NCBI GenBank assembly: GCA_964412395.1
Contig: CAYPOY010000049.1
Coordinates: 1 to 22,497 of the forward strand
Direction: 5' to 3'
DNA from: CAYPOY01 sp964412395
GTDB lineage: Bacteria; Chloroflexota; Anaerolineae; B4-G1
Length of the DNA stretch: 22,497 nt
In this document: piece by piece, positions 6,879 through 15,399 of the stretch
Numbering within the stretch: the first letter of the stretch is position 1
Layout of the letters: each line of letters starts with the position of its first letter
Notes under the pieces: model-generated
Seen by the model: the letters and a program-made list of their open reading frames with translations, nothing else
What the model was told of the DNA's origin: nothing
Databases searched by the model: none
Position numbers and translations under genes: made by a program

Positions 6879-8105
6879 CTAATCCTCGTAGAATATCAAC
6901 GTCAACTGGCTGCAGCGAATGATATCGCCAGTGCACACACGGACCGGTTGTCCGGGCAGCACCTGCGTGCCGTTGAGGAAGGTGCCGTTGGTGCTGTGCA
7001 AGTCCTCCAGCAGCCAGCCCTCGGGGCAGTACAGCAGCCGGGCATGTTGACGCGAGACACCCGCCTGGCCACCGCCGTATGGTCCCAGGTCCACGTCAGG
7101 CTGCGGGGTGACCTGGGGATCAGACCGGCCGATCAGCACCTCCCCTTGTTGAGGGAGGGGCAACACCGCTCCTGTGCCTGTGACGACCAGGCGGGAGCCA
7201 GTCAGCGGAGAAAGAGTGCCGAGGCGGGTCGTGGCACTGTCCGGCACAGCGGTCTGGGCGGGGGACAGGACGGCCCGCCCTGTGGCCCCTGGCACCCGTG
7301 AGAGATCATTCAACAGTGCCTCCATAGTGGGGTGGCGTGTCGCTGGATCACGGGCCAGCGCGTGCAGGATCACGGCATCTAGTTGGGGTGTGATGCGCGG
7401 GTTGAGGCGACGGGGAGGGACGGGCGACTCGCGCAGCCGCCGGAGCATCATCTCGATAGGAGAGTCGGCCTCGAAGGGAAGCCGGCCGGTTAGCAACTCG
7501 TAGATCACAGTGCCCAGGCCGTAGATGTCACTGCGATAGTCCACGTCCTCACCTGCGGCTTGCTCGGGTGAAAAATAAGCCGGTGTGCCGATGCTGACGC
7601 CGGGCCTGGTGATGCCCTGTTGGCGGCCCATAAGTTTGACCAGGCCGAAGTCAGCTAACAGAGGCCAGTTAGGGCGAGCCAGGAGAATGTTGGCTGGCTT
7701 CACGTCACGATGCACGATGCCCTGTGAATGAGCGTATGCCAGAGCGCGGCCCATCGGGATAACTAACGTTGCCACGTCCGGCCATTCCATAGGCTGTCCG
7801 GTCAGATGAACTTTGAGCGTACCGCCGGAGACGTACTCCATAACGATGTAGGCGATGCCACGCTCCTCCCCGTAGTCGTAGATGGTCAGGATGTTGGGAT
7901 GCCGCAGCGCAGCGATCGCACGGGCCTCGCGGCGGAAACGAGCCAGGAACTCCTTGCCGCTGGTTTCCGTGGCCTGCAATATCTTGATGGCCACCCAGCG
8001 CTCCAGTTGGGGCTGATAGGCACGGTAGACAACCGCCATGCCCCCCTGCCCGATCTCCTCAGCAATCTGGTAACCACCGATCGTTTGTCCGCTCCAATTG
8101 CTCAT
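6879..8105 (-). CDS. Soluble Ser/Thr protein kinase with C-terminal FHA domain
   Basis: This 408-residue protein has a PknB-like kinase domain at about 10-270: glycine loop IGQGGMAVVY, Lys41 (VAIKIL), catalytic loop HRDVKPAN with Asp134, DFG Asp152, and SPEQ in place of the usual APE. A 35-residue linker rich in Ser and Thr follows. The FHA domain at about 305-408 shows the phosphothreonine-binding signature: GRS (326-328), SRQH (351-354) and STNGTFLNG (371-379). There is no membrane segment, so it is probably cytosolic and could be recruited to phosphorylated partner kinases. GAGGAG lies 7 nt upstream of the ATG. The gap to the protease start is 48 nt and that to the upstream kinase is 64 nt, so co-transcription is likely. 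Substrates are inferred only from context. Confidence 0.93.
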   Translation of the reverse strand: MSNWSGQTIGGYQIAEEIGQGGMAVVYRAYQPQLERWVAIKILQATETSGKEFLARFRREARAIAALRHPNILTIYDYGEERGIAYIVMEYVSGGTLKVHLTGQPMEWPDVATLVIPMGRALAYAHSQGIVHRDVKPANILLARPNWPLLADFGLVKLMGRQQGITRPGVSIGTPAYFSPEQAAGEDVDYRSDIYGLGTVIYELLTGRLPFEADSPIEMMLRRLRESPVPPRRLNPRITPQLDAVILHALARDPATRHPTMEALLNDLSRVPGATGRAVLSPAQTAVPDSATTRLGTLSPLTGSRLVVTGTGAVLPLPQQGEVLIGRSDPQVTPQPDVDLGPYGGGQAGVSRQHARLLYCPEGWLLEDLHSTNGTFLNGTQVLPGQPVRVCTGDIIRCSQLTLIFYED

Positions 8106-8169
8106 TTTATCTCCTCTTTACCGCACGCTTTTCAAACGGGATTTGTCACTACTCCCACAGCCCATCTGC

Positions 8170-9840
8170 TCAGGGACTATACACCACCAGGTTATCGAAG
8201 TGCACCTCTACCGGCTCGTCCTCGTAGGTCGTTGCCGTGAGCGCAACGTCTCCCCGGGTGAATGTGCTGTCTTCGACCGTCACCAGACGTTGCCCATTGA
8301 CAAACAGCGCCAGGGTGGGGCCATCACACACCGCCCGGATGTGATTGGTCGCGTTCCCCTGCCGGACGGCATCCGACTCTGTCCAATCCACCAGCCACTC
8401 GAAATTCCCCTCCTCGGCCCTGGCGATAGAGTAATAGCCGTCCCCAGAGACAAGCAGGTAGTACCCGTCGTCATTGTCCTGCTCCCGGCACACTACCCCG
8501 TAGTCGTTGTTGTTGTCGGGCCCGGCTGAGACTTGGGTGGCATCCACCTCGATGATGAGATCGTCGAAGGAGCGGTTAGCTGTGCCCCACATCGTGCTGC
8601 CATTGCCGAGGGAGGTCACGAAATACACGCCGTCCTTGTAGCCCACGCTGCCGCCTTCGTAGTCTCCCACCTCCCATCCGGAGCCAGAATCGCTAAAGTC
8701 ATCCCGAAACAGAATGTTGCCTGTCTCGGGCATCGAGGTGTTGGTGGGGCGAGGAGTGGCGGCGGCCGGGGGAGACGTGGCGGTGGCTGGCGCTGCACCA
8801 CCACCGCTGCCATCACCGCCCATAATGAACGATCTTATTAGAACGGCTCCCGCCACCAGCGCCAGGCAAAGCAGTCCGACAACCACCAGGCTCACGCCGC
8901 CCAGCCCCAGTAGGAGGCCCCGTTTGCGTTCCGCAGGGGGCTCCACTGTGGCTGTAGGTCTCGCCTGCCTACCCTCCTGTGTGACACGAGGGGGTGTGAC
9001 GAGAAAGGGCTGCGGCGAGACTCCCATGGCCTGTGCCATCTCATCTACGCTCTGGAAGCGGTGCTCCATCGCCATCTCCAGTGCCTTAAGGACGGCCGCT
9101 TCGATGGCCGGGCTGACGGCAGCGTTGACACGACGCGGCGGCACAAAGGAAGTCGGACTAGCCATGCGCTGTGTAGCCGTCGGTGGTACCTGGCCTGTGA
9201 GGGCGTGGTAGAGCGTCGCGCCCAGGCCATAGATGTCGGAGCGAGGGTCGGTGTGACCCAGGCCCATATCGTACTGCTCTGGCGGGGCGTACTCCGGCGT
9301 GCCGGCTCCCCGCATCACCGTCCGTGTGCGTGGGTCCTGGGGGTCCCACAATTTCACCAGCCCAAAGTCAACTAGCACAGCCTTGCCTTCCGGCGTGACG
9401 ATGATGTTCTGTGGCTTGATGTCGCGGTGGATCACGCCCCGCGCGTGGCAGTAGGCCAGCGCGTCCAGCAACTGCCTCGTCCAGTCCAACACCTGTGCTT
9501 CCGGCTGTGCCCCTTCCCTCGTAATTCGCTCCGCCAGGCTCTCCCCCTCGACAAAATCCATCACCAGGTACTCATTATCATCCCAGGAGAAGTAATCGGT
9601 CACCCGTACCAGGCCGGGGTGGGTGAGCGTGGCCAGTACTTGTGCCTCCTGCTGGAACTGCTGGCGCAACTGGGCCAACATACTAACGTCGAGACTGGAT
9701 TGGGGGATCATCTCCTTGATCGCGACGGGCCGGTTCAACCGCGTGTCCCAGGCGCGATAAACCGCTCCCATTCCGCCCTGGCCCAACAATCTGACGATTC
9801 TGTAGCGCTCTTCTATAATCTCGCCGGTGTTGAGCGGCAT
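8170..9840 (-). CDS. Transmembrane Ser/Thr kinase with LamG/DUF1080-like ectodomain
   Basis: This protein has 556 residues. The PknB-like kinase domain spans about 12-275, with GQGGMGAVYRAWD, Lys42 (IKEMIP), HRDIKPQN with Asp140, DFG with Asp158 and TPEYAPPEQYD in the activation segment. A juxtamembrane linker and one membrane helix follow (about 308-336, GLLLGLGGVSLVVVGLLCLA). The predicted extracellular part begins with an Ala/Pro/Thr-rich linker. It ends in a beta-sandwich (about 367-556) beginning ILFRDDFSDSGSGWEVG and ending EVHFDNLVVYSP, a pattern of concanavalin/LamG-like DUF1080-type domains. This may bind a carbohydrate or other external ligand. The start at 9840 has GGAGGTG 4 nt upstream. 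Its kinase domain is strongly similar to that of the next gene upstream (9922-12474), so the two are paralogues with exchanged ectodomains. Confidence 0.93.
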   Translation of the reverse strand: MPLNTGEIIEERYRIVRLLGQGGMGAVYRAWDTRLNRPVAIKEMIPQSSLDVSMLAQLRQQFQQEAQVLATLTHPGLVRVTDYFSWDDNEYLVMDFVEGESLAERITREGAQPEAQVLDWTRQLLDALAYCHARGVIHRDIKPQNIIVTPEGKAVLVDFGLVKLWDPQDPRTRTVMRGAGTPEYAPPEQYDMGLGHTDPRSDIYGLGATLYHALTGQVPPTATQRMASPTSFVPPRRVNAAVSPAIEAAVLKALEMAMEHRFQSVDEMAQAMGVSPQPFLVTPPRVTQEGRQARPTATVEPPAERKRGLLLGLGGVSLVVVGLLCLALVAGAVLIRSFIMGGDGSGGGAAPATATSPPAAATPRPTNTSMPETGNILFRDDFSDSGSGWEVGDYEGGSVGYKDGVYFVTSLGNGSTMWGTANRSFDDLIIEVDATQVSAGPDNNNDYGVVCREQDNDDGYYLLVSGDGYYSIARAEEGNFEWLVDWTESDAVRQGNATNHIRAVCDGPTLALFVNGQRLVTVEDSTFTRGDVALTATTYEDEPVEVHFDNLVVYSP

Positions 9841-9860
9841 GCTTCACCTCCCTGGATAAA

Positions 9861-9923
9861 GCGTGAAACGTGATGCGTGATGCGTGAAACGTGAGCGAAA
9901 TTCGCAATTCGCAATTCGCAACT
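9861..9923. repeat. Heptamer repeat array between two kinase genes
   Basis: Nine contiguous 7-nt units fill the gap. The first five are GCGTGAA, ACGTGAT, GCGTGAT-type and the last four are CGAAATT, CGCAATT-type. The last unit overlaps the stop codon of the 850-residue kinase (9922-9924). The array starts 20 nt from the start codon of the 556-residue kinase, so it lies in the leader or spacer of the operon. Confidence 0.85.
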
Positions 9924-12474
9924 ACCTCCCCCATCGCGCGCAGAGTTTGTATGTATCCGAGGCGTTGGTCACATTGTGCTGGTTGGAGCCGTCGGCATTG
10001 GCTACCCAGATGTCGTAGGCTCCCACCGTCCCCACCGGCTGCGTATATAGGATCATCGAGCCGTCGGGGGAGAGATAAGGTTCGTAAGCGATAGGGATCA
10101 CGGGCTGGTAGCCGGCCGAGTGAGGACTGGCCTGGTGCAGAGTGTGTTTGATGGTGAAGTAGAAACGGGAACTGCCGGGGGCCCATAGAAGCGGCTCGCT
10201 ACTGTTGAGGGGACCGTTGTAGGTGGCCTGCACCTGCGTGCCATCCGACACCCGGTATACACTCAGCATATAGTCCCCCTTGCTCTGCCAGATGGTGACT
10301 TTGTACTCTCCGTCCGGCGAAGGGCAGTCCTTGGGGTAGCCGATGCTACAGCGATATCCGTAAAACAAGTTGAACGTCTGGCCTGCCAGTGTCGTTGCCG
10401 TGGCTCCTCCTGCGCAGGTGGATTGTTCGTAGGCGATCGGACCAACGATCTGTCCCTGTGACCAGGAGGGATCGGTCGAGGCCAGATAGTACGCCTGTCC
10501 AGCCTCGATGGTGTAGAAGACACGACCCACCTGGCCCGGTGGAGGGGGTGGCGATGTGGGCGGTGGAGCGGTCGGTGTCGGCCCCACGGCGACAGGTGTG
10601 GCTGTGGCCCCAGGTAGCGGTGTGGCCATCGCGCTCGCCTTGCCCCGCCAGACCGAGATGTCGTCAACGTAGATCTGACCACTCCGGCCGCCACTTCCAG
10701 GCCGGTCCACCACCAGGGCGTGGAAGCGAACCGGGTAGTCTACCACCCCGTTTTCAGGCCCGGATATGTGGCCCGAGGGCCAGGACAGGTTGGGGGCCAA
10801 AGTACCGACCATCTGCTGCCAGCCTGAACCGCCTATCCGCCCCAGGTGAACCGACCAGATTTCATTCTTGGCGTCCTTAACCCAAACGTTCAAGTAGTGC
10901 CCAGACCCGTCGCCGTACACCCAGGCACCCATGGTATTGGGCTGCCCTGCCAGGCTCAGGGAGTGGAGGAAGACGACGTAGTCATCGTCGGTGACCGGAA
11001 AGTCGTAGCGCAGTTTGGCGGCATAACGGCCCGACCGGACCTGTTCTTGGGTCTGTGTCATTTCTCCATAGAGTTGGTCGCCCCGTCGCCAGGAGCCCCA
11101 CTGCTCGAAGGTGATCAACGCGCTGGAGGGTGGGGGCGACGTGGGCTGAGGGGTGCGCGTCGGCTTCGGTGTCCCAGAGGTGGAAGTCGCTTTTGGCGTC
11201 CTGGATACTGTGGGGGTCGGCGTAGGGCTCGGTGTACCCTTGGATGTGCCCCTCGGTGTGCTCGTAGCACGCTTTGTCTGTGTCGGTGTCGGTGTTTTGG
11301 TGGGGGTGCTCGTAGGCGCGCGTGTCTCCGTTGGCACGGGCGAGGGGGAGGGTGACGGTGACGGCGACGGCGTGGCCATTCCCCCTGCTTCTGCAAGAGC
11401 GGCGACGGTTGCTGTTTCTCGGGCGTGCATCAAGGCAAGGCCGACTTTTCGCCTCCGCACGACTATCATTGAACCCGCTACCAGTACGATCAATGCCAGT
11501 CCCCCCAATCCCCAGGCCCACACGGGCACCCGCTTTCGTCGAGCTGGTGCGACCGGCTGCGCCCCTGTCACCACTCTTGCCTCCGGCATCACCTCCGTCG
11601 CCTCCCTCGTTTGCAACCGGGGTGCGACCAGCGGGGCCTGAGCAGGCGCTTCGCCCCTTAGAGCCGCTGCCATTTCCTGGGCTGTGGCAAAGCGGTTCCC
11701 CACAGCCAGTTCGGTCGCCCGCAGCACTGCTGCCTCTACCCTGGGCGAAAGGCGTGGGTTCAGCATCCGGGGAGGCTGGAATAGCCCTGGATTGGCGATT
11801 CGCATCGTCACTGTCGGCGGAGCCTGACCAGTCAGGGTGTGGTAGAGGGTCGCCCCCAGGCTGTAGACGTCGCTGCGGGGGTCGGTGTGCCCTATCTGTG
11901 CGTCGTACTGCTCCGGCGGCGCGTACTCCGGCGTGCCCATTCCCCGCATCGCCGTCCTGGTGCGTGGGTCGTGGGGATCCCATAACTTCACCAGCCCGAA
12001 GTCCACCAGCACCGCCCGCCCGTCGGGCCGGATGATGACGTTCTGGGGCTTGATGTCGCGGTGGATGATGCCTTGACTGTGGCAGTAGGCCAGCGCGTCC
12101 AGCAACTGATAGGCCCACTCCAGCACCTGCACCTCCAGCGGCACCCCTTCCCGCTTGATGCGCTCCGCCAGGTTCTCGCCCTCGACAAAGTCCATCACCA
12201 GGTAGGCATTGCCGCTTTCTTCGAAAAAGTCGGTCACCCGCACCAGGTAAGGATGGTGGAGACGGGCCAGGATGGTGGCTTCCTGCTGGAACTGCTGGCG
12301 CAGTTGGACCAGGGTTTGGGGATCCAGACCCGGCTGAGGGATCATCTCCTTAAGGGCGATGGGGATACTGAGACGGGTGTCCCAGGCACGATACACCGCC
12401 CCCATCCCACCTTGCCCCAGCAGGGAGACGACGCGATAGCGATTTTGTAGGACTTGCCCGGTTGTGAGTGTCAT
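9922..12474 (-). CDS. Transmembrane Ser/Thr kinase with CBM-like and propeller-like ectodomain
   Basis: This 850-residue protein has a PknB-like kinase domain at about 12-275 (GQGGMGAVYRAWD, Lys42, HRDIKPQN with Asp140, DFG with Asp158, TPEYAPPEQYD), then a basic juxtamembrane stretch (ARRKR) and one membrane helix (about 317-340). Outside, a Pro/Ser/Thr linker of about 80 residues leads to a beta-sandwich at about 450-612 (ALITFEQWGSWRRGDQLYG to GQIYVDDISVWRG), which resembles carbohydrate-binding or flagellar-sheath-type jelly rolls. A second Pro/Thr linker leads to a TolB-like region (about 650-850, with YLSPDGSMILYTQP and YDIWVANADGSNQHNVT). It is probably a receptor kinase sensing polysaccharide or the envelope; the ligand is unknown. 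The ATG at 12474 is the family-typical start (MTLTTGQVLQNRYRVVSLLG) but has only a weak G-rich ribosome site. Confidence 0.92.
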   Translation of the reverse strand: MTLTTGQVLQNRYRVVSLLGQGGMGAVYRAWDTRLSIPIALKEMIPQPGLDPQTLVQLRQQFQQEATILARLHHPYLVRVTDFFEESGNAYLVMDFVEGENLAERIKREGVPLEVQVLEWAYQLLDALAYCHSQGIIHRDIKPQNVIIRPDGRAVLVDFGLVKLWDPHDPRTRTAMRGMGTPEYAPPEQYDAQIGHTDPRSDVYSLGATLYHTLTGQAPPTVTMRIANPGLFQPPRMLNPRLSPRVEAAVLRATELAVGNRFATAQEMAAALRGEAPAQAPLVAPRLQTREATEVMPEARVVTGAQPVAPARRKRVPVWAWGLGGLALIVLVAGSMIVVRRRKVGLALMHARETATVAALAEAGGMATPSPSPSPSPSPVPTETRAPTSTPTKTPTPTQTKRATSTPRGTSKGTPSPTPTPTVSRTPKATSTSGTPKPTRTPQPTSPPPSSALITFEQWGSWRRGDQLYGEMTQTQEQVRSGRYAAKLRYDFPVTDDDYVVFLHSLSLAGQPNTMGAWVYGDGSGHYLNVWVKDAKNEIWSVHLGRIGGSGWQQMVGTLAPNLSWPSGHISGPENGVVDYPVRFHALVVDRPGSGGRSGQIYVDDISVWRGKASAMATPLPGATATPVAVGPTPTAPPPTSPPPPPGQVGRVFYTIEAGQAYYLASTDPSWSQGQIVGPIAYEQSTCAGGATATTLAGQTFNLFYGYRCSIGYPKDCPSPDGEYKVTIWQSKGDYMLSVYRVSDGTQVQATYNGPLNSSEPLLWAPGSSRFYFTIKHTLHQASPHSAGYQPVIPIAYEPYLSPDGSMILYTQPVGTVGAYDIWVANADGSNQHNVTNASDTYKLCARWGR

Positions 12475-12486
12475 AGATTACCCCCG

Positions 12487-12605
12487 GTTGCTCGTTGCTC
12501 GATATTGGACACCGGATGCTTGATACTGAATACTGGATGCTTGATGCTCAACAGCCGTCTCTTCAATGTACTGTTGTCTATCCATTCGCCATTCGCCATC
12601 CGCCT
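12487..12605. repeat. Heptamer repeat arrays upstream of the 850-residue kinase
   Basis: Ten 7-nt units of the GTTGCTC, GATGCTT, GATACTG type run from 12487 to 12556. After a 25-nt non-repeated stretch, a second array of CCATTCG, CCATCCG-type units starts at 12582 and continues past the TAG stop codon of the ABC exporter gene (12604-12606). Together they fill the 129-nt gap between the exporter and kinase genes. Confidence 0.8.
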
Positions 12606-15387
12606 ATCCCACATCCCTCCGCTTCAGCACAATCGCCGTGGCGAGGCCGAACAACAGTCCGAACCCAATCAGCATCAGCCAGTCCCAGCACAGGTGCTCT
12701 GCGGTACGAGTGTACCGGATGCGGAATTCCTGCTCATTGGAAACATCCATTGGCTCCGGCTCGACGGTAAACGTTTCCGTGACTGTCTCCGTGGCTGTGA
12801 CCAGCTCATTGACAGTCACTTTCGGGACGGAAATGGGCACGGTCTGGGTGATGCCCGGCTGAATAGGCACTGCGATTTCCTGGGTGGTCGTCACCACCGT
12901 CACCGGCTCCCAATCCTCGGCGGGCTTCTCGATCTCCATCGAGACCTCCTCGGTGACAGGGTCGGGCTGGAAGCGGGTGCGGGCGAGTGAGTTCAACCAC
13001 TCCACGTTCGCCGAGGTGCCCAGTCCTTCCATCGCCCAGCGGGTGAGCGTCAGGCTGGAGAACTGGTCGGTGATGCCCGGCAGATCAAAGAGTACCCCGG
13101 CGAAGATCATCTGGAAGAACAGCACCAGGAACACGATGTAGATCACCGTGTTGGCATTGGGCACGATGGCAGAGATGAGCAGGCCCATCAGGATCGCCGC
13201 CAGCGTCCCCAGGACCAGCGTGATGTACATCTCCACCGGGGCCGGGAGGAAGATTCCTTCTTTAGGGTAGTCCACCCTGAGGTTGATCACTACCATCAGC
13301 AGGATACATTGGATCAGAGCAAAGATGCCCAATACCACTACCTTGGAGGCGATGTAGGGCAGGATGCGCAGGGTGACCATGCGCTCCCGCTGGTAGACCG
13401 ATTTTTCCTTCACGATTTCGTAGACAGAGGCAAACAGGCCCAACAGCACCGAGGACAGCGCCATGATAAACAGAAGAGTCTGGCTGTCTCCGATGACGGC
13501 GTAGGTGGCGCTGCTCTCTCCAGCCGCCAGGTCGGCTGCCAGTTGACTCTCGATCTCAGGCACCGGGTTGCCTACCAGCCAGTTGGCATCCGAAACCAGC
13601 AGCACCAGTGCTCCAATGACGGGCATCACCACCATCAGGACGGATAGAAGCAGTTTGTCCCGCAACACCAGGTTCAGGTAGCGGCGGGTGAGGACGAAGA
13701 ACTGGCGTATCACGCTGACCTTGGGGCGTTGTCGGGACGCAGTCTCGCTTGCTGCCTCTCGTTGGACCTGGGGGAGCGTGCGCTGCCGGCTCTCCACGTA
13801 TCGCTGGTAGTAAGGTGACCGTTTGAAGTTCTCCTCCCCGGCGGCTGCTTTCTGCCGCGCCACCTTTGGGTCGGGGTCGTCCAGTTGGGCGTAAATGTCG
13901 GCAAAATCACCACTCGTCACGCCGAAGAATTGGAGCGCTTCTTGCGGCGGTCCAAAGTAGACCATGCGTCCCTGGGAGAGGAAACAGACGTGATCGCACT
14001 GGACGATGTTGGCGGTGGCGTGGGTCACCAGGACGATCGTCCGCCCTCCATCGGCCAGGCGGCGCAGTGTGTACATCATCTTCTTCTCCAGGCCCGGGTC
14101 CAGGCCGGAGGTGGGCTCGTCGAGGAAGAACAGGTTCGGCTCGGCCAGCAACTCAACGGCGATGCTGACCCGCTTGCGCTGTCCCCCACTCAGGCTGCTG
14201 ACGATTTGCTCCTTCTGACCCACCATCTCTACCTGTTGGAGAACCCGGTCAATGCGCTGTTTGATCTCCTGGGCGGAGGTATCGGGAGGGAGCCGTAACC
14301 GGGCTGCGTAGCGGAGCGCGTTGGCGACGGTCAGGTCTTTGTGGATGATGTCGTCCTGGGGGACGTAGCCAACCATCGTGCGGTACAGGTCGAAGTGACG
14401 GTACAGGTCGTCCCCGTTGACCAGCACCTGTCCTTCGGCGCGGGTGAAGCCATTTAGGGCCATCATGAGCGTGGATTTGCCCGCGCCGCTGGTGCCCACC
14501 AGCGAGATGAACTCGCGCGGGTAGACGGATATGTTGATGTCGTTGAGGATGCGCTTCCTTCGGTCCCCGTGTCCCACCTCCCGCGTCAACTGCACCCCAT
14601 CCAGCCGCACGCCGCCGGTGGCCGCGTACTGCTGGAAGCCGGTTGCTTCGCCGATTGCACTGTATATCAGCTTGAAGGGGCCGATCTGCACCACGTCCCC
14701 CTGTTGGAGGGGATGGGGGTGCATCAGGCGTTGGCCGTTGACGAAGGTGCCGTTGGTGCTGTTCAGGTCGGTGAGTATGTGTCCCTGGCCCCCGGCATGA
14801 AGACCTCGGTCGAGGCGGGCATGGTGCCAGGAGATGATCGGTGCTGTCAACGGGATGTCGGCCTGGGGGTCGCGCCCGATGGTGAGCGAGGTTTTCATTC
14901 CCAGGGCTGTGGCCCCCATACGGATGGGGCCAGCGGCAGGTGCTGGCGCTCCCACCGCCCCGGCAGTACGGAAAGTGAGGCTGACCGAGTTGCCCTGGGG
15001 GTCGCCGATGCGCAGAATGTCGCCGTCGCGCAAGGTCGCGCTCTGCGCACGCTGACCGTTGACGAAGGTGCCGTTGGTGCTGCCCAGGTCTACATAGTGC
15101 CATACCATTCCCCGCCGCTCCAGCCGGCCGTGGTAGCCGGAGACGTAGTTGGGCGGCAAGACAATGTCGTTATCCGGCTTGCGGCCGATGGTGAGGGCCA
15201 CCTGGTCCAGGGGTACCTCCCACAGTGGCTGGCCAGGCACGCGGATAACGAAGCGTGGCCGCTCCTGGGCACCTGTGTCCAGCGGGCCGGTCGGGGCCAG
15301 TTGGTGTCCACAGGCTGGGCAGAAGCGGGCATCTGGCTTCTTTAATTCTTGGCCGCAGAAACGACAAAAACGAGATGTATTGCTCAT
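12604..15387 (-). CDS. Zinc-ribbon/FHA/FHA/ABC exporter fusion (Rv1747-like)
   Basis: The 927 residues are arranged as follows. A zinc ribbon (CRFCG and CPACG) at 8-27. FHA 1 at about 58-140 (GRKPDND, STNGTFVNG 103-111). FHA 2 at about 160-242 (GRDPQADI, SWHHARL, STNGTFVNG 210-218). An ABCG/White-type ATPase at about 260-500, with Walker A GTSGAGKST (298-306), signature LSGGQRKR (399-406), Walker B LFFLDEP (419-425) and switch His456. An ABC-2 membrane domain at about 560-927 with six helices. Between helices 5 and 6 an external loop of about 110 residues contains a Thr/Val/Glu-rich stretch (about 828-875). Mycobacterial Rv1747 has the same FHA-FHA-ABC order and is regulated by the kinase PknF, so phospho-dependent gating by the neighbouring kinases is likely. 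Substrate unknown. The gene lies 12 nt downstream of the FHA adaptor gene. Confidence 0.94.
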   Translation of the reverse strand: MSNTSRFCRFCGQELKKPDARFCPACGHQLAPTGPLDTGAQERPRFVIRVPGQPLWEVPLDQVALTIGRKPDNDIVLPPNYVSGYHGRLERRGMVWHYVDLGSTNGTFVNGQRAQSATLRDGDILRIGDPQGNSVSLTFRTAGAVGAPAPAAGPIRMGATALGMKTSLTIGRDPQADIPLTAPIISWHHARLDRGLHAGGQGHILTDLNSTNGTFVNGQRLMHPHPLQQGDVVQIGPFKLIYSAIGEATGFQQYAATGGVRLDGVQLTREVGHGDRRKRILNDINISVYPREFISLVGTSGAGKSTLMMALNGFTRAEGQVLVNGDDLYRHFDLYRTMVGYVPQDDIIHKDLTVANALRYAARLRLPPDTSAQEIKQRIDRVLQQVEMVGQKEQIVSSLSGGQRKRVSIAVELLAEPNLFFLDEPTSGLDPGLEKKMMYTLRRLADGGRTIVLVTHATANIVQCDHVCFLSQGRMVYFGPPQEALQFFGVTSGDFADIYAQLDDPDPKVARQKAAAGEENFKRSPYYQRYVESRQRTLPQVQREAASETASRQRPKVSVIRQFFVLTRRYLNLVLRDKLLLSVLMVVMPVIGALVLLVSDANWLVGNPVPEIESQLAADLAAGESSATYAVIGDSQTLLFIMALSSVLLGLFASVYEIVKEKSVYQRERMVTLRILPYIASKVVVLGIFALIQCILLMVVINLRVDYPKEGIFLPAPVEMYITLVLGTLAAILMGLLISAIVPNANTVIYIVFLVLFFQMIFAGVLFDLPGITDQFSSLTLTRWAMEGLGTSANVEWLNSLARTRFQPDPVTEEVSMEIEKPAEDWEPVTVVTTTQEIAVPIQPGITQTVPISVPKVTVNELVTATETVTETFTVEPEPMDVSNEQEFRIRYTRTAEHLCWDWLMLIGFGLLFGLATAIVLKRRDVG

Positions 15388-15399
15388 CTCCCATTCCCA

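Noticed and set aside
14249..15345. Long antisense and alternative frames across the ABC exporter (and similarly across tex and the kinases)
   Set aside because: They are shadows of GC-rich real genes, with low-complexity Arg/Pro-rich translations and no start signals.
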